From Gnetum montanum (lineage: Eukaryota; Streptophyta; Gnetopsida; Gnetales; Gnetaceae), in NCBI GenBank assembly GCA_015680685.1, contig MNCI01017986.1, forward strand, positions 275,949 to 308,407: 32,459 nt of DNA, in the 5' to 3' direction. This document shows, piece by piece, positions 21,701 through 31,890 of this stretch. Every line of letters begins with the position of its first letter. Position 1 is the stretch's first letter. The notes under the pieces were generated by a model. That model saw only the letters and a list, made by a program, of their open reading frames with translations, was not told the DNA's origin and did not search any database. Made by a program: the position numbers and the translations under genes.

Positions 21701-22200
21701 ACATGCTCTAGCTAGCTCCTCGTGAACTAGAGTATTGAAGGGATCTTGAGCTAGTTTATTAGTGAGATGTTCAATAGTGAGGTGAATTTTGTTGTATTCA
21801 TGTTTGGCTCAAGCGACCATCATCTTACCATACAAATAAGCAAAGTTTCACACTCGACTTGAAGCACAATGCCACCAATTAATCCAACCCACCTGATTTA
21901 GGGGCCTAGGTTTAGCATTCCAAAGGTTGGATAGAAGCAGTTGGGCAGTTGAGGAATTTCTAAGTTCAATCTGATAATGACCAAACATGTATTTATCCTT
22001 GTATTTTTACATTAGCGATGAACCTTTTAGGCTTCAAGATAAATTGAGAGAGATTTTTTCACTTGCCAATATTTGTTATGAGGAATGAGGCCATGCGAGG
22101 TAACAGTGAATGGGTGACCTTCCATACACCAAGTTAGGGAGGAGGGGAATAAATAAATTTGAGTTTCATTATTTTTACAAGGAACTTTTGGTTTCCGATC
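18750..22200 (-). mobile_element. L1-like LINE, 5'-truncated and decayed
   Basis: Minus-strand non-LTR retrotransposon. From 5' to 3': spacer after the endonuclease (about 22150-21710); the start of RT with SQGKALGYDGFSIEFY (21704-21297); RT core with QTGFVLGRYILDNV, FVKLDYAKAYD and SVRQGCPLAHYLFV (21200-20820); the catalytic FTDDSF (about 20720); the thumb/LPKNKGGIGLL region (20310-20089); and a zf-RVT domain with CPLCGG and HVFWHCPFAQHVW (about 19420-19340). Many frameshifts separate these blocks. The 3' end at 18750 reads AATAAAACTTCTTTTCGGGG with no poly(A). The endonuclease is absent. The 3' 80 bp match the copy at the right end of the window. It lies antisense to, and directly behind, the SG1-like gene. 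Confidence 0.85.
20320..21704 (-). pseudogene. LINE reverse transcriptase remnant
   Basis: The reverse transcriptase palm and fingers of the LINE are spread over open stretches 21704-21297, 21200-20703 and 20838-20320, in shifting frames. Conserved elements of L1-clade RT are in the right order: GKALGYDGF (motif 1/2a region), LDYAKAYD (motif A, with catalytic Asp), RQGCPLAHYLF (motif B), FTDDSFF (motif C, with the two Asp) and ILGIPF. Stops and frameshifts prevent function. It would have copied LINE RNA at the nicked target by target-primed reverse transcription. Confidence 0.85.
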
Positions 22201-22407
22201 ATTAGCATGCGTTCACGGACTCAAGATGTTTCATGCTATCAAGAGAGAATTTCAAAAAATGGAAACATAAAACTCATTTCTGTGAAATTTAATTTTGAAA
22301 GTTTTATGTACAATTTGCACATTATTGTTGTTTGAAAATTAGAATGAAATGTTCTTCCGTTGGAAGCATTGCTTAATTAGAAGCATTATTATGATTTCTT
22401 AGTATTA
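22200..22407. other. Short unassigned stretch between LINE and Copia element
   Basis: About 200 bp of AT-rich sequence. LINE-like coding similarity fades at about 22200 and the Copia LTR begins at 22408. I see no open frame and no target site duplication for the LINE here. Confidence 0.4.
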
Positions 22408-22571
22408 TGACTTGGCAAAAGTTAGTGATTGATTGATATTTTGCTGATTTTTAGGAATTAGTTGATTTGAAGAGATTTTCTTCATGATTTTCTCTATGTA
22501 ATTTCTATATATAACTCCACTTGTAAACAAGAAGCAATAAAAAGATTTCCCTTTCTTTTCAAATTTTGTCA
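22408..22571 (+). repeat. 5' LTR of the Copia element
   Basis: Begins TGACTTGGC and ends TTTGTCA, followed by the primer site. Compared with the 3' LTR it lacks part of the first 45 bp and has an extra segment (TTCATGATTTTCTCTATGTA region). The start is set by TG and is the least certain edge. Confidence 0.7.
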
Positions 22572-22681
22572 TGGTATTGCCATATTTCCTTTCCTAGTAC
22601 GCCCTTCATTGCCATTTGTAATTGGGTAATTGAACCCTTATTGTTGCAATCCTCTTCTTCTCCTTGTTTTTCTTTACCAAA

Positions 22682-23660
22682 ATGTCTGAATCCAAGATCA
22701 TTGTCTACCTAGTGAAAACCTCCACCCCACAACTTGGAGACCTTCAATAGATTAATACAACCCCTATCAAGTGGTTCGAACAATTCTGAAAGACAAAGGA
22801 AAATTGAATCACATCTTCAACATGGGGCCAAAAGAGGATGATCCCAAGTTTGGAAAATGGGATGAGGATTCAATGATCATGGCATGGCTCTAGAATTCGA
22901 TGTCATCCGAAATAAGTGACACATGCATGTTAGCCCTGATACAAACTTACTCCAAAGTGAAAGATGTTGCCCAAATTTATGAGTTGAAGATCAAAACAAC
23001 TGCCACCAAACAACAAAATCAAACTATAATCAAGTATGCCAACCTTTTGAAGGGACTTTGGCAGGAGATGAACCACTACCATGTTATTTAGATGAAATTC
23101 TAAGAAATGTAGTGAGGATGTTATTTCTATGAAATTCTGAGAAATTTCATAGAAAAAGATCTAACCTATGATTTTTTGGTGGGTTTTAACAATGAGTACC
23201 TCCTCCTTTTTAATGAGGTAATTTCTACCTCATTAAAGTTATGTAAGTATCAAAACTAGTTGATACCTCAGCAATGCTAACTGATGGAGGAAGTCATGGG
23301 CCAAGAAGGGAGCAACAAAATGGAGAAAATTGGAAGGGAGAATTCAAACTCAGTGGTCGTGAACCTTGTGAAAATAGGAACAACATGTGGTGTACCTTCT
23401 ACAAGAAACCAAGGCATACAAGGGAGATGTGCTTCAAGTTTTTTGGAAAGCCAACAAGGAATGGGGAAATAAGGGTGGAAGGCAAGAAATTCAAGGTCAA
23501 GCAAATCAAGCCTCGTCTTCACAAGAAGAAGAGAAAAGGGAGTTTGACAAAGAAGAGATAGAGAAATTGAAGAATCTTCTAGCCACTCTTGAAAAATCTT
23601 CAAGTACTTGGTCATTGGTACATTCAGGTGAGCTTTCAATTTCTCATTGTTTAAGTGCCT
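22682..23660 (+). pseudogene. Copia gag remnant
   Basis: An ATG at 22682 opens a frame that is soon broken. Copia-type gag follows in pieces: the conserved KFGKWDEDSMIMAWL block (about 22850), the helical stretch 22900-23091, and the nucleocapsid at about 23385-23440. In the nucleocapsid the expected zinc knuckle C-x2-C-x4-H-x4-C survives only as CTFYKKPRHTREMC, having lost its second Cys. It packaged the element RNA when intact. The piece 23274-23561 is Lys-rich and continuous with the knuckle. Confidence 0.7.
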
Positions 23661-23695
23661 TTGATTAGTATTTTAAAGACTCCTAGACCATCGAT

Positions 23696-23892
23696 TCAAG
23701 AGCCACAAATCACACGACACATGCATTTCATAATTTCAGTTCTTATTTCCTCAAATTGTAGAACAAAATGATGAAGGTAACGAAACCACTACTCAAGAGC
23801 CACAAATCACACGACACATGCATTTCATAATTTCAGTTCTTATTTCCTCAAATTGCAGAACAAAATGATGAAGGTAATGAAACCACTACTGA
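23696..23892 (+). repeat. 97-bp tandem duplication in Copia protease region
   Basis: TCAAGAGCCACAAATCAC... recurs with a period of 97 bp (copy 1 from 23696, copy 2 from 23793), with only a few differences, for example GTAACG versus GTAATG. Confidence 0.9.
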
Positions 23893-24987
23893 CACATGTC
23901 CTCCTCAAGTGTACTCATGAAGGAAACATCCAAACCCAGAACCAATACACCATAACCCATTTGATGCTCCTACTAAATCCCTCTCTAACATTGACTATAC
24001 CTATTGTAGTTAGAAAAGGAAAAAGAGAATGCACCAACCACCCACTATATCCTATATCTCATTTTGTGTCTTTTCACAAATGTTCCCCAATTCATAGAGC
24101 ATTTCTCACAAATGTTCCTCAATTCATAGAGCATTTCTCACAAATCTTAACAATGTGTCTATTTCTTCAACACTATCTAAGGCTTTAAACTTTGAAAATT
24201 GAAAAAATGCTATGAATGTAGAAATGTAGGCCTTGGAAAAGAACAACAAATGGGAAATTGTGGACTTGCCAAAGGGGAAGAAACTAGTAGGATGCAAATG
24301 GGTATACACTATGAAATACAAAGTTGATGATTCTTTGGAGAGGTACAAAGCAAGATTGGTAGCAGGGATAGACCATCAGGAGACATTTGCACTAGTGGCA
24401 GTTAATTAGGACCGACCTTTAAAACAATATGATGTGAAAAATGCTTTCCTACACAGGGACTTAGAAGACGAAATTTACATAGAGATTCCATTGGGCTATA
24501 ATTAGAATATGGCCTCAAACAAGGTATGCAAATTAAAGAAAGCGATGTACAACTTAAAGCAATCACCTAGGGCTTGGTTTGGAAGGTCCAATAAGGTAAT
24601 GATTGGAATGGGCTACAAACAAAGTTAAGGAGACCATACCTTATTTATTTGACAGACTCCCTTATTGTGTATGTTGATGATATTGTAGTAACAAGAATTG
24701 ATCATAGGGAGATAGAGAGATTAGGCAAACACTTGGCAAAGGGGTTCAAGATAAAGGACTTGGAAAATTTAAAATATTTCCTAGGTATAGAAGTGGCATG
24801 ATCAAAGCAAGGAATTTTCATGAGCCAACAAAAATATACCCTAGATCTTCTAAGAGACACAGGGAAATTAGCTTGCAAACCATCAAGCACACCTATGGAT
24901 CCCACTCATAAGCTTGGAGAAGCAAAGGAAGCTTGGAGAAGCAAAGGAAGATGTGGCCATTGACAAAGAAATGTATCAAAGATTGGT

Positions 24988-25092
24988 TGGTAGGCTTATT
25001 TTTCTATCCCATGCACGACTTGATATAGCCTATGCAATGTTGGTAGGCTTATTTTGCTATCCCATGCATGACTTGATATAGCCTATGCAGTG
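24988..25092 (+). repeat. 53-bp tandem duplication in Copia RNase H region
   Basis: GGTAGGCTTATTTTTCTATC..CCTATGCAATG is followed directly by a near-identical copy starting GGTAGGCTTATTTTGCTATC. It interrupts the coding frame of the RNase H start. Confidence 0.85.
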
Positions 25093-25590
25093 AGTGTGGT
25101 AGGCCAATTCATGCACAGTCCTAAAGAGATTCACTTATAGGCAATCTATCACATCTTGCACTATCTAAAAGGGTGTAAAGGTATCTTATTCAAGAAAAGT
25201 GATAGACTCACACTAGAGGCTTATACGAATGTAGACTATGCAAGCTCGGTCACAAATAGGAGATCCACCACCAAGTATCATACCTTTGTTAGAGGAAATC
25301 TAGTCACCTAGAAGAGCAAGAAGCAAAATGTAGTAGCAAGATCTAGTGTTGAATCTAAATTGAGATCAATGGCACAAGGAATATGCAAACTATTAGCATC
25401 GCCTACAATCCCGTGCAACATGACTGAACTAAGCATATTGATATTGATAGGCACTTTATCAAAGAGAAACTTGAAAGTGCTCTCATTTGTACACCTTATG
25501 TCCTCACTAAAGGACTTTGCAATCTTCTTTTCCAAACATTGGTATCCAAGCTGGAAATGGACAATGTCTATTCGCTAGCTTGAGAGGGAG

Positions 25591-25754
25591 TGACCAACTT
25601 GAGTAGAAAACCCTCTCAACTGATTTATAGTTAGTGATTGATTGATATTTTGCTGATTTTTAGGAATTAGTTGATTTTGAGAGATTTTCTCTATGTACTT
25701 GTAAACAAGAAGCAATCAAGAAAAAAGATTTCCCTTTCTTTTCAAATTTTGTCA
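25591..25754 (+). repeat. 3' LTR of the Copia element
   Basis: Starts TGACCAACTTGAGTAG directly after the polypurine tract GAGAGGGAG and ends CAAATTTTGTCA. It is homologous to 22408-22571 with indels. Confidence 0.75.
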
Positions 25755-27600
25755 AAGACAAAGACAAAAAGTCCAAGAGGAAAGTAATGTGATTAATAAA
25801 TTGGCAGAATAAAACTATTCTTTTTCATGATAGTTATATTGATATATATTGAAGGGTGCAATGACCAATGTGGCAAAGCTTCACCCTGAAACAAACCAAA
25901 AATTAATAGAATACACTCCAATAATACCAAAAAAATGTGTTTGAAGCATAAAGCTATACATAATTTTTAGCTACAAATACAGCATTTCTCTGAAAATATT
26001 AAGTTATAGAAGCGCACATGATAGAGAGATGACTTAGGTTTAAATATTTAGTATAGACAGGTATTTTAAGTGCCTTCAAAATAGAGACTAAAATTGATCT
26101 TTTAAAAATAGACTGATGACATGATACAAATTCTTGCACAACTTCACATTAGACATCATGTTTTATTTAGTGAATATTTGTACACTTTGAATTTGTTTCA
26201 AGTACATTTTAACAAGATGAAATACATAGTACCACATGTAGCTTGTATTTTAATTGTTTGGCAGGTGTTTAGAATCTTAATACATTAATCTTCACTTGCA
26301 TTTGTTTACAAACGATGAGAGATAATCTTCATGTGAAGTGTCTTGATTCTTCTTTTGGCTTGGAGCCAATCTGTTTAATTCAATGTGTTAAAACTCTTGT
26401 AGGTGTATATCATTATACTACATTTACCTTGCATCTTGTTTTCTAGCAATCTGTTTTGAATCACGCTAAGTTATATTCATCATTAGTTGAAATGGGTTTC
26501 TTGAAATTGGATTCTTGAAATTTCAACTAATGATGAATAGCTCTCATCATCTCCTTGTTCGTTGAAATTTCTAAACAGTTTGTTGAAATTTCTATACTTC
26601 GAAACCAATTTCAACTAATGATGAATAGCTCTCATCATCTCCTTGTTTGTTGAAATTTCTATCCTGAGAAACCAATTTCAACTAATGATGAATAGCTCTC
26701 ATCATTTCCTTGTTGAAACAGTTCGTTGGATCAATTTGCCGAGAAGAGTGTGTTTACAGACTCTGCAAAGAAGATAAAAAAACCATATTTTTTTTTTATT
26801 TTGCCCATATTTGGCTCACATTTGAGTGAATTATAATATTAAATGTAATCTGTTGATTGTTTTCTTTCAAATTGACCTTATTTCCTTGGGGCCTTATATT
26901 AAATATGTTTTCAACTTTCTTCGAAAATGTGTTGAGGCCTTGTAATCATCCAAAAAATCCTTTGTGATTTCTAAACATGATAAAAGAATTTTAGTTTCCA
27001 GTTTTCATAAATTGGGAAAACAGTTAAATATTGAGTTCAACTTTCAACCTTAGAAGATGAGATAATTAGCAATTTTCATATTAGAGAAATAATATGCGAT
27101 AAAATAAAAAAGGGCCACCTAAGATAGCAACAATATGCAGTAAAATAAAAGAGTGCCACCTAAACATGATTTTGCTGTTTTCTGTAGACCCAGAAATGAA
27201 ACTGTCACAGCAGGCTGCTTGGTTAAAGTGGAAGAAAAGCTGGCAAAAAGAAAAACAAAAATGACGTAGATAGCAGTAGAAAGTGAAAATATAGGGGAAC
27301 TTTGAATATGACTCTCAGTCAGCACAACTTGCAAATGGGCACTCATCAAACTAAACCCCATATAGTTAGCGTTAGGTTAAAAAAAATGTTCCCCAACTAT
27401 TGAACAACAATGTTGGTATAGAACAGTTGTAAGCAAAATTCCATAAAATGTCTCTTATAACATCCTGAAAACTAAAAATCAACATAGCAAATTATCATTT
27501 TGATAAATTCAGCTGTATCAAATAGTCAATGAGTCCAAAAATAACATATAAACTCACCAGCTTTATTGTGTTTCTTAGATGAATTTGAGCTGTATTTAAT
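25755..27600. other. AT-rich intergenic DNA, no gene seen
   Basis: No convincing coding sequence. The minus-strand open stretch 27361-27119 is hydrophobic by composition and unsupported. The only structure noted is the inverted and tandem repeat cluster at 26475-26734. Confidence 0.5.
26475..26734. repeat. Inverted repeat plus three tandem units
   Basis: ATTCATCATTAGTTGAAAT (26475-26493) is the exact reverse complement of 26520-26538, giving a 19-bp stem with a 26-nt loop. The right arm is also the start of a unit repeated three times (26521, 26609, 26676), each beginning TTTCAACTAATGATGAATAG and continuing CTCTCATCATCTCCTTGTT. The units differ in length at their ends (about 88, 67 and 59 bp). 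Confidence 0.85.
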
Positions 27601-27614
27601 TCACGTATACTTAC

Positions 27615-27714
27615 TTCCAGAAGATTTTGCAAGATTAATATACTGTTCGCAGAGCTCCAATGAAGCATATGCAAACTTCTTAAAACGCTCTTCATTGCAA
27701 GTCAAATCAGAACC
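27615..27714 (-). other. Candidate orphan exon of an unrecognised gene
   Basis: On the minus strand a 100-bp open segment sits between a good acceptor (TCTAAATGCAG|GG) and a consensus donor (GGAA|GTAAGT). In one frame it encodes the amphipathic stretch CNEERFKKFAYASLELCEQY followed by a short helical end. I do not recognise the family, and no partner exon is certain. Weak protein-like scraps lie upstream on the same strand (about 28240-28150, NEALYDLLARP; about 28055, GSPPPTLFLDY). It could be a pseudogene remnant, or an exon of a gene continuing across this interval. Confidence 0.4.
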
Positions 27715-29253
27715 CTGCATTTAGACCCAAAAGAATGCATTTAAAGTACACCTATACCTGACTAAATTATTTCAGCTACCATTAGAAAAAATGCATGTTA
27801 ATAAGAAAAGAGATTATAAAGGGGCTTCGATAGCTTAAAAGGTAGACACTAAGAATTTATGTTCTGCAACTATAGAGTATACAGAAAATAGCAATCACCG
27901 TTCGTGAGCTATATTAAAACCATCCAGGTATCAAATATGCCAATGACGTGATCACCATGGTAACATGTACACTCCAAAAAGATAAGCGCACACATTTTCT
28001 CCAGCACAGGAATTCAGTACACAATAATCAAGGAATAACGTTGGAGGAGGAGAACCCTATGGACAATGAAAAACAGAAATTTGCAATTTGATTAACACAT
28101 ACAAAGCACAACTTCAACACAAGCTGACTAATTCAGGGTCTAGCTAATAAGTCGTACAATGCCTCATTGGTAGACTTTCCGAAATGGATTCAGGTAGACG
28201 GCTAGCCATTGAAAAAATCAACGAATTCTTCACCCTCCACAACATTCTTTCATTGAGTTTAAGCAATGAAAAATAGTGTAAATTAATAATCATGATGATT
28301 ATCCAAAAACAAGCTGGATCTTGATATTTTAGCCAATAAAAAATCCAGAAGGAATTCACAAAATCAATAAATTAAAAGTCTGTAAGTGAAATCCAGAAAG
28401 AATTCACAAATTGGATGTACACTCATGTAACCAAACAAATACACCCTAAATTATACAAAAGTGAAGTAGCTTCCTGCAAGTTCAAAGACGTCATATTTGT
28501 CCAAACTAAGGTAAATATTTGTTTTTAAAAATCAAATGCACAGCGTAAAATCATTAAGCATGAAGCTGCAGCTAATATTAAAATTGATTAAAGCATAAAC
28601 GTACTAAAAAAATGATACAACAAAAATCCTGAGAAGGAATCAATTCCATATGTAGCATAGATTATTTAATTTGATGGCCCATTATAGCATGCAGTGACTA
28701 AAAAGTGACAGTTGGTTTACCAAGAAAATAGTTTTTCTTTTTTTTTAAAGAAAGTTGTACACGGCGATCCCTAAAAAATCCACAAAGATGCACTATACCC
28801 TTCGTTTTACTGTTACAAGACAAGAAAAAACTTAAACATGAACATTATTTCTTAATTGCAAGTTGCAACAACTTTTTTCAATTGCAATATTTTCTCATTC
28901 CTTGAAATGTCAATTCTTTCCCAAACCATTGATTGGAACACCATACTTAACAACTTTTTTCAATTGCAATATTTTCTCATTCCTTGAAATGTCAATTCTT
29001 TCCCAAACCATTGATTGGAACACCATACTTACTTCTATAATACGTACTTTCTGAGCTTCAGCAACAATGTCAAGAACTAAAAAATTGTTGCAAACTAACT
29101 TATATTTGTAAGAGATTCATCCTCCAATGAAATTTCCTCAGCCTTTTCTCTATCCAGTCCTTACAGCAAAATTGGATTGCTTGAAGACATCTATTCTCCA
29201 TAAGACCTAGCAATCTTATTTCATTTCCTTTTGTGAACTAAAAAGAACCATAG
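27715..29253. other. 3' flank of membrin, mostly unassigned
   Basis: AT-rich sequence without a supported gene. It contains the perfect 82-bp duplication at 28867-29030 and some weak minus-strand protein-like fragments. The membrin 3' UTR presumably lies just below 29254, but no polyadenylation signal was chosen with confidence. Confidence 0.4.
28867..29030. repeat. Perfect 82-bp tandem duplication
   Basis: 28867-28948 and 28949-29030 are identical over all 82 positions (AACAACTTTTTTCAATTGCA ... CACCATACTT). The open reading frame that spans both copies is a by-product of the repeat. Lack of any difference suggests a recent event. Confidence 0.95.
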
Positions 29254-31587
29254 CTAGTGAACCCATCTCCAAACCAATAAAACAACAGCAACAGTGATGG
29301 ACATGCCAACGTAAGCTACCCATTTGTCTAGATGATGTCGTCTTTCAATTACTTTAAGCACAGAATTTGACAATCCAACAGTATTTAAAATGTCCAGAGC
29401 CTTCCGTTGTGCTTGCTGAAACAGTAGCAACATGCATCAGTAAAGCTAGCTTAGGCACAGTCTCACAAGCAATGGCAGCTATGTATATATATTTTCGGGA
29501 AAAAATTGCATAGTAAAGAAAAATTTAACGTTAAAACAACTGAGGAAAGAATGTGACAAAAATCAATGAATAGTTAATCAATCCTAACAAATAGCCTACC
29601 TTACAAACGTTTATTCTAAGTTTGAACACAAGCAATAGAGGACCCGCAAACTCTGGCCAACAGATCTACCAATAATGCACCCATTCTTGCATGATGAATA
29701 TTCAATGTTAGTAGGCTGTGACATAGATTATGCCCTGCTCACTGCTGAAATATGAGAACATGTTCCTTTTTATTATATAATGACGTCCTGCTATTTTACC
29801 TATAATGTAGCTATGAATCACATCGGTCCACATCTGAGATAACATGATGTCACTCCCTGTTCTTACTGAATTGACACAAATGTCACTAATATAATAGTAT
29901 CATAAGCAGGGTTAAGACTCATACAGGGTTAAGACTCATATAGTCTACATGAAAATTTATACAAAGGATCATCATCCACAGGCTCAATGCTCATCCTGCA
30001 AAGGCAGGGTCCTAGGAGAGCAATGGATGAACAAAAGCCTAACCTCTTTCGAGTGGCTCCACCCAGGCTCAAACCAGATCTTATGACTTGAGAAACAAAC
30101 ACCTTACCATCACTCCAAGTGGTGGTCCCTCTACATAAAAATTTACACGTTTAAAAAATCCATAGTGAACGTTACCTTCAAATGATCTCTTTGCTCTGCA
30201 TATTTTGAAAGAATAGCAACTCCGGTTGAATATGCCTCATCATGTATATATGAAGAGTTCCGTGCTGACTTCATTGCCCATCTCTCATCATCAAAGATTT
30301 GAAGCACACATGAAGATTCCCATTCTAAATGAATTGAGAGTCCCATAACGTATTCAGTAACACATGATTAGAATTGAGATATTGTACAACTTCAATCTGC
30401 AATTAAAAACGATTAATCTAGCATTACAAACAAGAAATTAATTTTTCAAAGAGGAATCGTGTGGCCTTGAACTTTTGAAATAAAGCACCCCTGGTTATTA
30501 CACGTTGCAGAAGTTCTGCCCTTTTTTTTGCTTCCTTCTGGTGTTTCTGACGTCGAGATAGATATTTGTCAAGACCAAGCTTTAGTGAGTCAACTTCTTG
30601 TGCCACTTGCTCAAGCTTTCTAAAAATTTTAATATTTTAGACGTTAGGTGCAAAATCTTCTATTTTCAATATTCATTTCGAAATTCGTAACATTTCTAGT
30701 TATCAAATCATTAAACAAAAGAAAAAGCTAATTTAAACATAATTTTTTTATCCGGTTACGTTCATTTGAAAACAAACACAATCTTTGCAACAGAATTATT
30801 GGCCTGTCTCAGTAAAGAGATGATGCCCTGCTAACCACCAAGGTAGAAGCCCCAGTTGGAGCAGAATGCAGTGATTCAAGAACACTAATAGCGCACCAAA
30901 TCTAAAAAACGTAATATATGCTCATTAAAGTAGCTAAGAATCTCAGGTACTCAAACAAAATGGGAAAGGAATAAATCCAAAACCAGTAATCCGTTGGAGC
31001 ACATTTTATCTACCGGAATAGGTTTTTTCGCCTAGAGCAAGAAAAATTTCCAGCAAAATTCGATGAAAATGCATGAGCATCTAATAAAAGAAACAAACTC
31101 TATTGAAGCAGAAGCTTCTATCACAAATTCCACTCCGGCGCAAACGAATTCCTTTCGGTCCTTCCAAAATAAACCTCCTGCTAAGGCGCAATTATCGAAT
31201 TCAAAGTAGAACGCCGCAGCATTTCCCTTCGATCACTATACATGCGGATACAGAGGGCAGAAGAAGAAGAAGGAGAATGAAGAACGTAAGAACCCTAACC
31301 TTTTCCAAAGATCACGCTGGGGCTTGGAAACCTGAGATCTCCAGAGACGGTCCATCTCGGCACTGAAGGTCTGGAGCAGAGCGAGGTCTCTCTGCACGTT
31401 CTGCGCCAGATCCGACGTCGCAACCTCCCCGTGTGACGTGGACGAGGACGAGGACGAGGACGCAGAATGCGATTCGAGGCGCTCCAGGGCATCTCGCACG
31501 CTAAACAGGAGATGCCTCGCCTGCTGATACACCTCCGACAGCGACAGCGTTCAGCGTTCCTCCTCCTTCTCCTCCCACATACGCCAT
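29254..31587 (-). CDS. MEMB11: Membrin, Golgi Qb-SNARE (N-terminus broken by a 7-bp duplication)
   Basis: Minus-strand gene in four exons: 31587-31300 (donor AG|GTTAGG), 30619-30489 (TTTTTAG acceptor, donor G|GTGCTT), 30324-30176 (CATTTAG, AAG|GTAACG) and 29415-29254 (TTTCAG, stop TAG). Phases 2, 1 and 0 fit throughout. Membrin is a tail-anchored SNARE of ER-Golgi transport. Visible features are the N-terminal helix (VYQQARHLLFSVRDALERLE), SQVSKPQRDLWKR, LDKYLSRRQKHQ, LQIFDDE, the SNARE core (GVAILSKYAEQRDHLK, then QRKALDILNTVGLSNSVLKV) and a C-terminal membrane anchor (MSITVAVVLLVWRWVH). From the GTG at 31532 onward 224 codons are open. The likely ATG is at 31587, but the 7-bp repeat 31545-31558 throws it out of frame; with one unit the protein would be about 240 residues, against about 225 in Arabidopsis. 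Confidence 0.9.
29908..29940. repeat. Small direct repeat in membrin intron 3
   Basis: CAGGGTTAAGACTCATA occurs twice in direct succession (period 16) within the intron between exons 3 and 4. Minor slippage product. Confidence 0.8.
31545..31558 (-). repeat. 7-bp tandem duplication in membrin exon 1
   Basis: Plus strand CAGCGTT CAGCGTT (minus AACGCTG twice). With one unit, the ATG at 31587 (MAYVGGEGGGTL) reads directly into SLSEVYQQAR, as in plant membrins. With two units the downstream frame meets a TGA just above the conserved part. Confidence 0.85.
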
Positions 31588-31890
31588 GCCTTATCTTCTC
31601 TTCTCTTCCTCTTGTGCTTCAACCGATCGAGTGCCCTCCCCTCCGTGTCACAGACACAGACAAGCCTGTGCGGATGCGGCGCTGATCATGGACGACAGGC
31701 GAGCCAAGTGTAATGTCACGTCCTTCCACTCTGCAGCATCCTTCCTGGAAACTGTTTCAGGTTGGTTGTTTGTTTGTTTCGATCATTTCACACAGCATTC
31801 CATTCCACGCTGCCACCACTGCCGCTAGCTTTCACGCGGCGCCAACTTTTGCTCAGTCCAATCCTTCTGCGATTCACCAAAGTGGCTTAA
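31588..31890 (-). promoter_or_regulatory. Membrin upstream region
   Basis: About 300 bp between the membrin start and the LINE terminus. On the minus strand the part next to the start is purine-rich (GA-repeats such as GAGGAAGAGAAGAGAAG), typical of a plant 5' UTR. Further up it is GC-richer than the surroundings. No clear TATA box was found. The promoter is therefore short, or overlaps the LINE. Confidence 0.45.

Larger units (their letters stand above)
23680..25580 (+). pseudogene. Copia pol remnant (protease scrap, RT, RNase H; integrase deleted)
   Basis: A protease active-site relic (TIDSRATNHTTHAFHNF, from the D-S-G-A motif) lies at about 23690. The sequence then jumps to the linker before RT (VRKGKRECTNHPLYPISHF, about 24015), so the integrase is missing. 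RT shows NNKWEIVDLPKGKKLVGCKW, YDVKNAFLHRDLEDEIYIEI and LKKAMYNLKQSPRAWF, the catalytic YVDDIVVT (about 24670) and LKYFLGIEV. RNase H follows at about 24980-25400 (LEAYTNVDYASSVTNRRS, VVARSSVESK). There are at least eight stops or frameshifts. Short tandem duplications occur at 23696-23892, about 24072-24143, 24911-24950 and 24988-25092. Confidence 0.8.
22408..25754 (+). mobile_element. Decayed Ty1/Copia LTR retrotransposon
   Basis: Two 164-bp LTRs (22408-22571 and 25591-25754) share GTTAGTGATTGATTGATATT, GCTGATTTTTAGGAATTAGT and the end TTTCAAATTTTGTCA. After the 5' LTR comes TGGTATTGCC, a diverged initiator-tRNA-Met primer site (TGGTATCAGAGC in many plant Copia elements). Before the 3' LTR is the polypurine tract GAGAGGGAG (25582-25590). 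Inside are remnants of gag, a protease scrap, RT and RNase H in Copia order; nearly all of the integrase is missing. LTR divergence and many stops indicate an old, defective copy. No 5-bp target duplication is evident. Confidence 0.85.

Noticed and set aside
18734-22200. Target site duplication for the LINE (AGTTCAATCT at 18739 and 21963)
   Set aside because: The second 10-mer lies inside LINE-like sequence rather than beyond its 5' end, so the match is probably chance.
28863-29054. 63-residue open frame downstream of membrin
   Set aside because: It exists only because the 82-bp duplication repeats the same short open sequence; no family resemblance.
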